From the NCBI RefSeq assembly GCF_004799755.1, contig NZ_SLUB01000035.1:1-44972 (forward strand): a DNA stretch of 44,972 nt, read 5' to 3'. This stretch comes from Bacillus timonensis (GTDB taxonomy: Bacteria; Bacillota; Bacilli; Bacillales; Bacillaceae_L). Positions 33,041 through 40,628 of the stretch are shown here, in pieces; the stretch's first letter is position 1; the number at the start of each line of letters is the position of its first letter. A model generated the notes under the pieces. That model made no database searches. It was not told the DNA's origin and saw only the letters and a list, made by a program, of their open reading frames with translations. Position numbers and translations under genes: made by a program.

Positions 33041-33776
33041 TTTCAATCCTTTCCACAATCTCATTCTGATATATGTTCAGCGCTGAATCTACATCCCCAA
33101 AATACACTACTTCCCCCTTGTCTAGTACTATTGCTTTTTCACACACTGCACGTACCTGATGTTCACTATGAGAAACAAAAACAATCGTTTTCCCTTTAAG
33201 GTAACTTCTTATTGCACGCAATGCCTTTTTTCTAAACCGTTTATCCCCTACTGCTAATACTTCATCTAATAAAACAATGTCCGTATTAACATGAATCGCT
33301 ATTGAGAAACCTAACCTTATTTTCATTCCTGAAGAGTATGTTTTAATTGGTTTATCGATATGATTTTCCAACTCAGAAAATGCGATAATATCATCGAGGA
33401 TATTATCAATCTCCTTTTCTTTTAATCCAAGTACAACTCCATTTATATAGATGTTTTCCCGACCAGATAATTCCTTTTGAAACCCGGCACCTAATTCAAT
33501 GAGTCCACCAATTTTGCCATTAACATTAACTTCTCCTTCTGTCGGTGAAGTGACACCTAAAATGACTTTCAATAATGTACTTTTACCAGAGCCATTATCA
33601 CCTAAAATGGCAACAGATTCCCCTTTATCAATAGTTAAAGAGATATCTTTTAAAGACCAGTTTCCTTTATTTTTTTTCTTTCTTAAAAGCAATTTATCTC
33701 TAAGACTAAATAATCTAGTTGGATTCCCTTGATACAATTTTCCAACTCCATCTAATCTGATAGCAATATCCTCCAT
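32976..33776 (-). CDS. kpsT: Polysaccharide ABC exporter ATPase (KpsT/TagH/Wzt type)
   Basis: 266-residue ATPase. Walker A is ILGDNGSGKST near residue 58. The GGLIELGAGFQKELSGRENI segment is characteristic of KpsT/Wzt/TagH exporters, followed by the signature YSSGMKIRLGFSIAIH and Walker B IVLLDEVLAVGD. A 30-residue charged tail (ERIENEVEEKNKKNHQKG) extends beyond the core and overlaps the start of the triple-KpsC gene by 65 bases. GGGTGAGGG precedes the ATG. With the adjacent permease it would export the finished polymer across the membrane. Neighbouring kds/kps genes favour KpsT over TagH. Confidence 0.9.
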   Translation of the reverse strand: MEDIAIRLDGVGKLYQGNPTRLFSLRDKLLLRKKKNKGNWSLKDISLTIDKGESVAILGDNGSGKSTLLKVILGVTSPTEGEVNVNGKIGGLIELGAGFQKELSGRENIYINGVVLGLKEKEIDNILDDIIAFSELENHIDKPIKTYSSGMKIRLGFSIAIHVNTDIVLLDEVLAVGDKRFRKKALRAIRSYLKGKTIVFVSHSEHQVRAVCEKAIVLDKGEVVYFGDVDSALNIYQNEIVERIENEVEEKNKKNHQKGTLTTKSV

Positions 33777-33788
33777 TTACCCTCACCC

Positions 33789-34571
33789 TTAAACAACATC
33801 TGCAAAATTTTTTTCTAATTTTGAAAACGTAATAGACCCTACAATTAAGATTACGATACTAAAAATAAAGGAATAACCTAAAAGTGTCATATCGGGAGGC
33901 TGGTTATGCAGTAAGGCTTGCCTGTACCCATCAAATATTCCAGTTAATGGATTATACGCCATAATCAATTGAAATTGTGATGGAATGGTGTGATAGGAAT
34001 ACATGATAGGTGACAGATATCGCCCTAAACGTAAAATGATTGGCGTTACTAAACCAACATCACGAACATAGGCGTTTGTAGAGGATAGTAACAACATTAA
34101 TCCCAGCGTCATGATTATTTGAATAAGCAGAATTGGAATTGCATATAAAGCATTAATACCTGGTACAATGTTGTAATACCATAAAACAAGAATTAACCCG
34201 ATTAACGTGACTCCAAAATTTATCGTTTCTGACAACAATTTAATAAAAACTAATGCTGGACGGTAAAAATTCCTCTGCCTGATTAAACCAGCGTTACTCA
34301 CAATAACTTTCGACGAGGCACTTACCGCCTTATTGAAGTACATCCAGGGCAACAATGCTACAAATAAAAATGGAGCATAGGGTAACCCTTCACTTGGCAG
34401 CCTTACAAAAACGGAAAAGACGATAGTAAGAACTATTAATAACCCCATCGGTTCAATCAGAATCCAAAGTTTTCCGAGCAGTGACTGTTTATACTTAGAT
34501 ATAATCTCCCTTTTTGAGAGTGTTTTTATAAAATCTCTATTATTCCAAATTCCAGAAATTGGTTTACCCAT
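33789..34571 (-). CDS. kpsM: Polysaccharide ABC exporter permease (KpsM/TagG type, ABC-2)
   Basis: 260 residues with six predicted membrane helices. The N-terminal cytoplasmic segment LSKREIISKYKQSLLGKLWI and the C-terminal YNPLTGIFDGYRQALL are signatures of ABC-2 polysaccharide and teichoic-acid exporters. I use the ATG at 34571, eight bases after AAGGTG; a TTG two codons earlier is too close to that site. It is 12 bases upstream of its ATPase partner. No KpsE or KpsD homologue follows, in keeping with a single-membrane cell. Confidence 0.88.
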   Translation of the reverse strand: MGKPISGIWNNRDFIKTLSKREIISKYKQSLLGKLWILIEPMGLLIVLTIVFSVFVRLPSEGLPYAPFLFVALLPWMYFNKAVSASSKVIVSNAGLIRQRNFYRPALVFIKLLSETINFGVTLIGLILVLWYYNIVPGINALYAIPILLIQIIMTLGLMLLLSSTNAYVRDVGLVTPIILRLGRYLSPIMYSYHTIPSQFQLIMAYNPLTGIFDGYRQALLHNQPPDMTLLGYSFIFSIVILIVGSITFSKLEKNFADVV

Positions 34572-34623
34572 AATCAAAGCACCTTAATCATTCATTTTTT
34601 CAGTATGTTAAAAGTATTTCACT

Positions 34624-35070
34624 CTAACCTTTACAAGATGTTGCAAGTCCAAAATAGTTTTTGAGTTGATTAGTGAACCACTTCAGCTGATCTTCGTTTA
34701 TTTGCTTTTCTGTCTTCACCTTCTGCTGTGTAGCCTGCTCAATTAATGGGAGACCTTTCACATCCATACCTTGTTCCCTCGGAATAACATGCACATGAAG
34801 ATGCCGTACAGCCTCACTAATTGTAACGGCATAAAGCCTGTCCACATGCAGTATTTCAATTAGTGCTGCTTCCACATTTTTTATTAGAATACCCAATTCG
34901 TATATTTCATCATTTGTAAATTGGGCCCAATTTTCAACATGTCTCTTTGGTTCAATATAGACATATCCTAAAATTTGAGAAGCTAGCGGACCTGGTGTAA
35001 TCACCCAATTCTTACTCTCATATATTGTATCTGTCGGATATCGATGTTTTTCGCAAATTGGACAATCCAC
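34624..35070 (-). CDS. HIT-family nucleotide hydrolase/transferase-like protein
   Basis: 148-residue histidine-triad protein. The triad HLHVHVIPR (His90, His92, His94) is intact; an N-terminal CPIC pair could bind zinc, as in Fhit/HinT relatives. It starts with GTG at 35070, nine bases after GAGGAG. HIT enzymes cleave nucleoside-phosphate bonds such as AMP-amino or dinucleoside polyphosphates. Its place between kdsC and kpsM, with short gaps either side, implies a role tied to the polysaccharide, perhaps handling nucleotide-linked intermediates, but the substrate is unknown. HIT genes are not part of classical kps loci. Confidence 0.85.
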   Translation of the reverse strand: MDCPICEKHRYPTDTIYESKNWVITPGPLASQILGYVYIEPKRHVENWAQFTNDEIYELGILIKNVEAALIEILHVDRLYAVTISEAVRHLHVHVIPREQGMDVKGLPLIEQATQQKVKTEKQINEDQLKWFTNQLKNYFGLATSCKG

Positions 35071-35090
35071 TGGTCCCCACTCCTCTTGTT

Positions 35091-35612
35091 TTATTGGATA
35101 ACTCTTACCTTACCAGCTAAGTAATCTTCGATTAATAGTTGATAATTTTCTTGGACAGAGAGGATCTGGTCGATAATTTCACGCACCGCACCCTCTCCAC
35201 CATTTTCATTCGCCACATATTTCGCATTTTCTTTGACAATAGGTACAGCATTGTTTGGCGCGCAAGGTAACCCGACCTCTTTCAAAATTGGAAGATCGTT
35301 AATGTCATCCCCTATATAGCAGATTTGCTCAAGATCTATCCCTAAATCATTCTTAATTTCCCAAAGAACATCGATTTTATCGTGAATTCCTTGGTAGAGA
35401 TAATCGATTCTTAATTCATTTGCTCTTTTCGTTACTGCATTCGATTTTCTTCCCGTAATAATAGCCGTTTTTATTCCTGTATAATGTGCCAGACTGATTC
35501 CCATTCCGTCTTGTGCATTGAATGCCTTATACTCTTCACCGTCTGAACCAATGTATAGTTTTCCATCAGTTAATACACCATCAACATCTAGTACAATTAA
35601 TTTAATATCCAT
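35091..35612 (-). CDS. kdsC: 3-deoxy-D-manno-octulosonate 8-phosphate phosphatase KdsC
   Basis: 173-residue HAD phosphatase of the C0 (capless) type, matching KdsC length. Nucleophile motif LIVLDVDGVLTDG has Asp9 and Asp11; motif II lies in TAIITGRKS and motif IV in CYIGDDINDLPIL. KdsC hydrolyses Kdo 8-phosphate to Kdo in the cytoplasm. The gene sits 11 bases downstream of the kdsD-like gene, with AAGGGG before the ATG. A related function on other 8-phosphates (sialic-acid type KDN phosphatase) is possible in principle, but kdsA and kdsB next door argue for Kdo. Confidence 0.9.
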   Translation of the reverse strand: MDIKLIVLDVDGVLTDGKLYIGSDGEEYKAFNAQDGMGISLAHYTGIKTAIITGRKSNAVTKRANELRIDYLYQGIHDKIDVLWEIKNDLGIDLEQICYIGDDINDLPILKEVGLPCAPNNAVPIVKENAKYVANENGGEGAVREIIDQILSVQENYQLLIEDYLAGKVRVIQ

Positions 35613-35623
35613 TTATAAGCCCC

Positions 35624-36607
35624 TTACACTCCTAGTGTCATGAGGTCCCGCACTTGAACCATTGCAATCGGACGATTTGCAAGATCCACGACTGGTAAGA
35701 CATTTACCTCATTTTTTTCCATAAGTTGGACAGCTTCTTCTGCTAATGCGCCTTGTTGAATCGAGATAGGTTTTGGATTAAGCAACTCTGCTACATCCAT
35801 ATCAAAAACTGTATTCGATTTCGCAAGCGCACGACGAATGTCACCGTCTGTTAGAATGCCTATTAGTTTACCTTCTTTATTAATAACGGATACTCCGCCC
35901 AGTCCTTGTGCGGTCATTTGGAATAGTGCTTCTTTTACAGTTGCTGTTTCAAACACGACTGGATTATGTTTAGTATCTTCTATGACATCATTTACAGTTA
36001 GTAGTAATTTTCTACCTAATGAACCAGCAGGGTGAAATAATGCAAAGTCTTCTTTTTTAAATCCTCTAGCTTCCAATAGTGCAATCGCTAGCGCATCACC
36101 CAATGCAAGAGTAACAGTAGTACTTGATGTAGGAGCTAACCCTAAAGGACATGCTTCTTGAACATTTCCAATACTGAGAACAATATCAGACTTTAAAGCC
36201 AATGTAGAATAAGGCTTTTTCGTGATTGAAATAATCTTGGCACCAATCTTCTTAATCGATGGCAGCATTTGCAGTACTTCATCTGATTCTCCGCTATTAG
36301 AGATAGCAAGCAATAAATCATCTGACGTGACCATTCCTAAATCGCCATGCAAGCCTTCAGCTGGATGCAAGAATAGGGACGGTGTACCTGTGCTCGCCAT
36401 CGTCGCATTTATTTTTCTTCCAATAATTCCAGATTTACCAATGCCGGTAATAATTAATCTACCCTTACATTCCAAAATAAGATCAATGGCGTTTTCAATA
36501 GATTGCCCGACACTGTCATGCAGTTCCAGGATGGCATACGCTTCTTTTTCCAAGACTTCCTTTACAGTAGTTAAATAATCTACTTTTGGTTCTACTGATT
36601 GCAGCAT
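35624..36607 (-). CDS. kdsD: Arabinose-5-phosphate isomerase KdsD/KpsF
   Basis: 327 residues: a SIS sugar-isomerase domain (about 40-185, with ITGIGKSGIIGRKINATMAS, FLHPAEGLHGDLGMV and ISNSGESDEVLQ) followed by two CBS domains (about 205-325, ending VVDLANRPIAMVQVRDLM). Converts ribulose 5-phosphate to arabinose 5-phosphate, the starting compound for Kdo. Length and layout are those of KdsD/KpsF. AAGGGGCTGG precedes the ATG. It lies 26 bases downstream of kdsA in the same operon. Confidence 0.93.
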   Translation of the reverse strand: MLQSVEPKVDYLTTVKEVLEKEAYAILELHDSVGQSIENAIDLILECKGRLIITGIGKSGIIGRKINATMASTGTPSLFLHPAEGLHGDLGMVTSDDLLLAISNSGESDEVLQMLPSIKKIGAKIISITKKPYSTLALKSDIVLSIGNVQEACPLGLAPTSSTTVTLALGDALAIALLEARGFKKEDFALFHPAGSLGRKLLLTVNDVIEDTKHNPVVFETATVKEALFQMTAQGLGGVSVINKEGKLIGILTDGDIRRALAKSNTVFDMDVAELLNPKPISIQQGALAEEAVQLMEKNEVNVLPVVDLANRPIAMVQVRDLMTLGV

Positions 36608-36633
36608 TAAATCCAGCCCCTTTTGGTTTTGTT

Positions 36634-37473
36634 TTAAATACTAACTTTGCTTGGCTTCATTAAACGATCAATTTCAACAATTGGTTTTAACACTTCTTCT
36701 AGTTGATCAAGTTTGACCATGTTTGGTCCATCCGATTTCGCTTCGGCTGGGTTTGGATGTACTTCCATAAAGAGTGCGTCTACACCTACTGCTGCTGCAG
36801 CTCTGGACAGATGAGGAACATACTCGCTCTTTCCACCAGTAGATGTACCATTACCTCCAGGAATTTGTACACTATGTGTGGCATCAAAAACAACTGGTGC
36901 ACCTAGCGCTCGCATTTCAATTAATGAACGCATGTCCACAACTAGGTTGTTATAGCCAAAAGTGGACCCTCTTTCAGTCAATAAGATATTCTCATTGGCT
37001 GATTCTCGTAATTTATTCACCACATTTTTCATATCCCATGGTGCAAGAAATTGACCTTTTTTAACGTTGACGATTTTTCCAGTTTTTGCAGCGGCAACTA
37101 ATAAATCGGTTTGGCGGCAGAGAAACGCGGGGATTTGTAAAATATCTAGAACTTCTGCAGCTCTTTCAGCCTGGGATGGGTCATGAATATCAGAGGTTAC
37201 TGGAACATCGAAAGTTTCTTTTACTTTTGCTAAGATTTCTAATCCTCTATCCATCCCTGGCCCTCTGAATGAATGGATGGAAGAACGATTTGCTTTATCA
37301 TAAGAAGCCTTAAAAATAAATGGAATGTTTAACTTGGTTGTAATTTCTTTAAGTTGTGCAGCGGTTTCCATGATTACAGTTTCACTTTCGATTACGCAAG
37401 GTCCTGCGATTAATACAAATGGGTTGTTCCCTCCAAAGATGATGTTTTCGTTTAGTTTTACAGTGTTAGACAT
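36634..37473 (-). CDS. kdsA: Kdo-8-phosphate synthase KdsA
   Basis: 279-residue aldolase-type enzyme condensing phosphoenolpyruvate with arabinose 5-phosphate. Signatures are [59 protein letters not shown] and [13 protein letters not shown]. The early segment reads IAGPCVIES with Cys26; that Cys marks the metal-dependent class (as in Aquifex), whereas E. coli KdsA has Asn there. The start overlaps the end of kdsB by eight bases, and AGGAGG lies within kdsB, so the two are translationally linked. KdsA is rare outside Gram-negatives and plants. Confidence 0.96.
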   Translation of the reverse strand: MSNTVKLNENIIFGGNNPFVLIAGPCVIESETVIMETAAQLKEITTKLNIPFIFKASYDKANRSSIHSFRGPGMDRGLEILAKVKETFDVPVTSDIHDPSQAERAAEVLDILQIPAFLCRQTDLLVAAAKTGKIVNVKKGQFLAPWDMKNVVNKLRESANENILLTERGSTFGYNNLVVDMRSLIEMRALGAPVVFDATHSVQIPGGNGTSTGGKSEYVPHLSRAAAAVGVDALFMEVHPNPAEAKSDGPNMVKLDQLEEVLKPIVEIDRLMKPSKVSI

Positions 37474-38197
37474 GTTGTAATCCTCCTAAAATTTTCTCTA
37501 CTTTTTCAATATCTTCTGGTGTGTCGACACCGACTACCTGATAAGATGTTTCTACGACTTTAATTGGATATCCGTTATCTAAAAGGCGGTGCTGTTCTAG
37601 TACCTCTACTTCTTCAAGATTTGATGGTGGCAATTGAACAAATTCATTAATCACTGCTTTTGGATAACCGTATATCCCAAGGTGCTTATAATAAGTTGTT
37701 TCTTTATTTGCGCGATTGAATGGAATCGCGGATCTTGAAAAATATAGGGCAAACCCTTGATTATTTGTAACTACTTTTACAACATTTGGGTCAGACACAT
37801 CATCTATATTTTCAATCGGTGTTTTTGCCGTAACGACAGCATCAGGCGCTTCTTTCGCTGCTTCTACAAGAGCGTCCACTAACTCAGATGGAATTAAAGG
37901 CTCGTCCCCTTGAATATTCACATAAAAATCGCCTTTTACTTTGTTTGTTACCTCGGCTATACGGTCAGAACCTGTTTCATGGTCGGTTCTAGTCATAACG
38001 GCATTGCCACCAAAACTTTCTACCGTTTCTTTTATTTTTTCATGGTCAGTTGCTACGACAACTTCATCTAGCAACCTACTCTCTGCAACTTGCTCGTAAA
38101 CTCGTTGAATCATAGGCTTCCCGTTAATTAAAGCTAATGGTTTACCTGGAAATCTAGTAGAACCATATCTTGCTGGAATAACGCCAATTACTTTCAT
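37466..38197 (-). CDS. kdsB: CMP-Kdo synthetase KdsB
   Basis: 243-residue cytidylyltransferase that activates Kdo with CTP to CMP-Kdo, the donor for Kdo transferases. The N-terminal [15 protein letters not shown] nucleotide-binding motif, [35 protein letters not shown] and the [16 protein letters not shown] region identify KdsB rather than sialic-acid-type NeuA. GAGGTG precedes the ATG. It lies 31 bases downstream of the KpsS-like gene. Confidence 0.95.
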   Translation of the reverse strand: MKVIGVIPARYGSTRFPGKPLALINGKPMIQRVYEQVAESRLLDEVVVATDHEKIKETVESFGGNAVMTRTDHETGSDRIAEVTNKVKGDFYVNIQGDEPLIPSELVDALVEAAKEAPDAVVTAKTPIENIDDVSDPNVVKVVTNNQGFALYFSRSAIPFNRANKETTYYKHLGIYGYPKAVINEFVQLPPSNLEEVEVLEQHRLLDNGYPIKVVETSYQVVGVDTPEDIEKVEKILGGLQHV

Positions 38198-38228
38198 CTC
38201 TTACATGCACCTCATTTACATCATTGTT

Positions 38229-39560
38229 CTATAGAGAGATTCGTTCAGCTATATTTTCTGCTGTAATTCTACTCCTTGTATGAATGGTTCCTTCTATTTG
38301 ATTATGAAACCTCAAATAAAAAAGAAATTTATCGATTCTCTTCGTGTTTACTTGTGATTCCAGCACTTTAGTTAGAACCTCACTTAGCTTATTTAGTGTA
38401 TGGCATCTAGTTGCAATCCCATCGATATTATAAGAAGCCTCTCCTAACGTAATTACTTTTTTATGCAGGGCTAAAGCTTCGATCCCAACAGTTGAATTAA
38501 TAGTCACTACAGCTAAAGCACGTCCAATCAGTTGCTTAATATCATACTTTTGGATAAAGATTATATTTTTATTTTCCTTGAATCTTCTTTTTAACTTCCT
38601 GTAGTTATTACGGCTCATATCTTCGGGATGTTCTTTAATGATAATTTTAATATGTCGTTTTTGTGCGACATTCACCTCCTTTAATGCTGCTAGAACGATT
38701 TCTACCAATTGCTCCATGTTTTTTATTTTTGGCGAATTATAGAGTATTTGCGTATCTCTTGCTACTTGAAATGGCAGGAAAATATATTCATTTGGCCATT
38801 CGAACTTATTTTCTCTTCGTAATTTATAGAAAATCTTAAATACGAAATATTTAATGGCTTGCCATAATGTAATATGCGAATACAGTTTAGGACAAAGCTT
38901 AACTAGATTCCCAATCATATTAATAGCTTTAATCATCGCTACTCCAAGTAGGTTTTCACTTATCTTATTTTCCAGCCCACTATTTTCAGGCTTAAACAAG
39001 TAATTTCTTAATCTGTTAGTATCAATTTCTAATGAATCATAAAACGCAGCATCCCTTGGTATGGAACTATCGGCATTAATTCCTTTTTCATCACATGTAA
39101 TCGTATATGGCCGAAAGAGACCATCTTCAAAAATGAATATTTTCAATCCCCTTTTTTCTGCAATCACTTTTGACACTTGATCTATCCAATGATATCCGTT
39201 GAAAAGGCAAATCACATCAATCCCATTCTCCTCAATGTACTTATCAATCAGATACATATAACGTTTGTACATCTGCAGTTCTTTTTCTGTAGTGTCCTTA
39301 TTTAGGATACTTTTTTTATACGTAATATTATAAATTTTCAAACTTAGTAGTTTATCATCCGTTATTGAATACTCTTTTTGTGATATATATAAAGGAGCAA
39401 AGATCGTTCTTATGTTACCTTTAAACAAAAGTTCGCCTAATTCGAATTTCATTTGAAAACATTGATGACCTTTTCGATTAAGTTCATTAGCGATATCAAT
39501 AAAAAATCCTTTGTTTCGGTTACCTCTTAAAAATAAATAATTGGCCACTGAATCGATCAA
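38229..39560 (-). CDS. KpsS-like capsule polysaccharide biosynthesis protein
   Basis: 443 residues with KpsS-type landmarks: IFIFEDGLFRPYTITCDEKG (about 160-180), YIFLPFQVARDTQILYNSP near 265, IIIKEHPEDMSRNNYR near 310 and VVTINSTVGIEALALHKKV followed by LGEASYNIDGI near 365-390. KpsS in E. coli adds the first Kdo to the lipid acceptor of the poly-Kdo linker. The acceptor here is unknown. The start is either TTG at 39560 or GTG four codons in (39548); neither has a strong ribosome site. The gene follows the LCP gene after 90 bases. Family assignment is good; the exact reaction is inference. Confidence 0.8.
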   Translation of the reverse strand: MIDSVANYLFLRGNRNKGFFIDIANELNRKGHQCFQMKFELGELLFKGNIRTIFAPLYISQKEYSITDDKLLSLKIYNITYKKSILNKDTTEKELQMYKRYMYLIDKYIEENGIDVICLFNGYHWIDQVSKVIAEKRGLKIFIFEDGLFRPYTITCDEKGINADSSIPRDAAFYDSLEIDTNRLRNYLFKPENSGLENKISENLLGVAMIKAINMIGNLVKLCPKLYSHITLWQAIKYFVFKIFYKLRRENKFEWPNEYIFLPFQVARDTQILYNSPKIKNMEQLVEIVLAALKEVNVAQKRHIKIIIKEHPEDMSRNNYRKLKRRFKENKNIIFIQKYDIKQLIGRALAVVTINSTVGIEALALHKKVITLGEASYNIDGIATRCHTLNKLSEVLTKVLESQVNTKRIDKFLFYLRFHNQIEGTIHTRSRITAENIAERISL

Positions 39561-39650
39561 CTACTTTCTAAACCGGAGCTTCCACTGCCTTATTAAGTTA
39601 GGGTTGCAACGCGAATCATTTGTTCAAAACTTCCTTAGTAAACTTAAAAA

Positions 39651-40580
39651 CTATTTTTCCAAATGGTTATTCAATTCATCAGAGAGTTCCTTTATCTTTT
39701 CTTCATCAGGAAAATAGTAATACGTTTTATTCTTCTCTCCCTCTGTTCCAACGATTTCATGTTCTTCCACATGATTAAGAGCAGCTTGGTAATTTTTCTG
39801 GATATCCCACATTTCTTCTAGTCCCAAGTTTGTTCTGACATTGTCTTCAATTGCTCTAATAATGTCCCTGAAATTCGAAATTGATGTTGTTATACCAGGT
39901 ACAGTTCTTGCTTTATCGGCAATTTCTTGAAGCACTTGTCGCTGTCTCTCTTGACGGCCAAAATCGCCTCTTGGATCTTGCTTCCTCATTCGTGCATAAT
40001 GTAATGCTTTCTCACCATGCATATCAATGGGACCTTTTTCATAAGTAAAGCCTTTATATTTAAATTCAAACGCGTTATCTACTTTAATTCCGCCAATAGC
40101 ATCAACTAGATCAACTAATCCCCGCTTATCCGCTCTTATAAAGTAATCAACTGGCACCCCTATTAGACTTTCTACCGTATTGATTGTCATTTTCGTACCA
40201 CCATAGGCATAAGAAGCATTTATTTTATCCTTCTTACCATAGTTTGCGATTGGCACATACGTATCACGCGGAATACTCACTATATGTGTGGTTTGTTTTT
40301 TAGGATTTAAGGTTACAAGAATGAGTGAGTCGGCTCGTCGGTTTGGGTCCTCTGGGCCTCCAGGATCGTCAATTCCCATTAACAAGATGGTTATCGGATC
40401 TCCTTCTTTTAAATTGATGCTAGCTAGTCTTTTCTGAGTTTGTTGATCATCCACCTCTTCTTGAATATTTGTAATTGCAGATGTGAATACCTTCCATGCA
40501 TAACTGCCAGATGCAACAACTAATACACCACATGAAGTTAATACAATTAGCAGAATTTTTTTTAGCTTGTCTTTATTCAT
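39651..40580 (-). CDS. LytR-CpsA-Psr (LCP) family wall-polymer ligase
   Basis: 309-residue protein with one N-terminal membrane helix (about 8-28) and an extracytoplasmic LCP domain. Motifs: LLMGIDDPG, RRADSLILVTLNP, VSIPRDTYVPI (acidic/Arg active-site residues), NASYAYGGTKMTINTVE and HYARMRKQDPRGDFGRQERQ. LCP enzymes transfer lipid-pyrophosphate-linked polymers such as teichoic acids or capsule onto peptidoglycan. GGTGAGG precedes the ATG. Its place directly upstream of the KpsS-like gene suggests that the Kdo-locus polymer is fixed to the cell wall. Confidence 0.92.
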   Translation of the reverse strand: MNKDKLKKILLIVLTSCGVLVVASGSYAWKVFTSAITNIQEEVDDQQTQKRLASINLKEGDPITILLMGIDDPGGPEDPNRRADSLILVTLNPKKQTTHIVSIPRDTYVPIANYGKKDKINASYAYGGTKMTINTVESLIGVPVDYFIRADKRGLVDLVDAIGGIKVDNAFEFKYKGFTYEKGPIDMHGEKALHYARMRKQDPRGDFGRQERQRQVLQEIADKARTVPGITTSISNFRDIIRAIEDNVRTNLGLEEMWDIQKNYQAALNHVEEHEIVGTEGEKNKTYYYFPDEEKIKELSDELNNHLEK

Positions 40581-40628
40581 CTAATCCTCACCTAAAGTTG
40601 CAATATGTAATCAGCTTTCAATCGTAAA

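Noticed and set aside
32976-34571. TagGH teichoic-acid exporter
   Set aside because: The ABC pair resembles TagGH as well as KpsMT, but it is embedded between Kdo biosynthesis and KpsC-like genes, so a capsule-type exporter is more likely.
37466-38197. CMP-sialic acid synthetase (NeuA)
   Set aside because: The sequence pattern ([25 protein letters not shown]) is KdsB, and no sialic-acid synthase (NeuB) is present.
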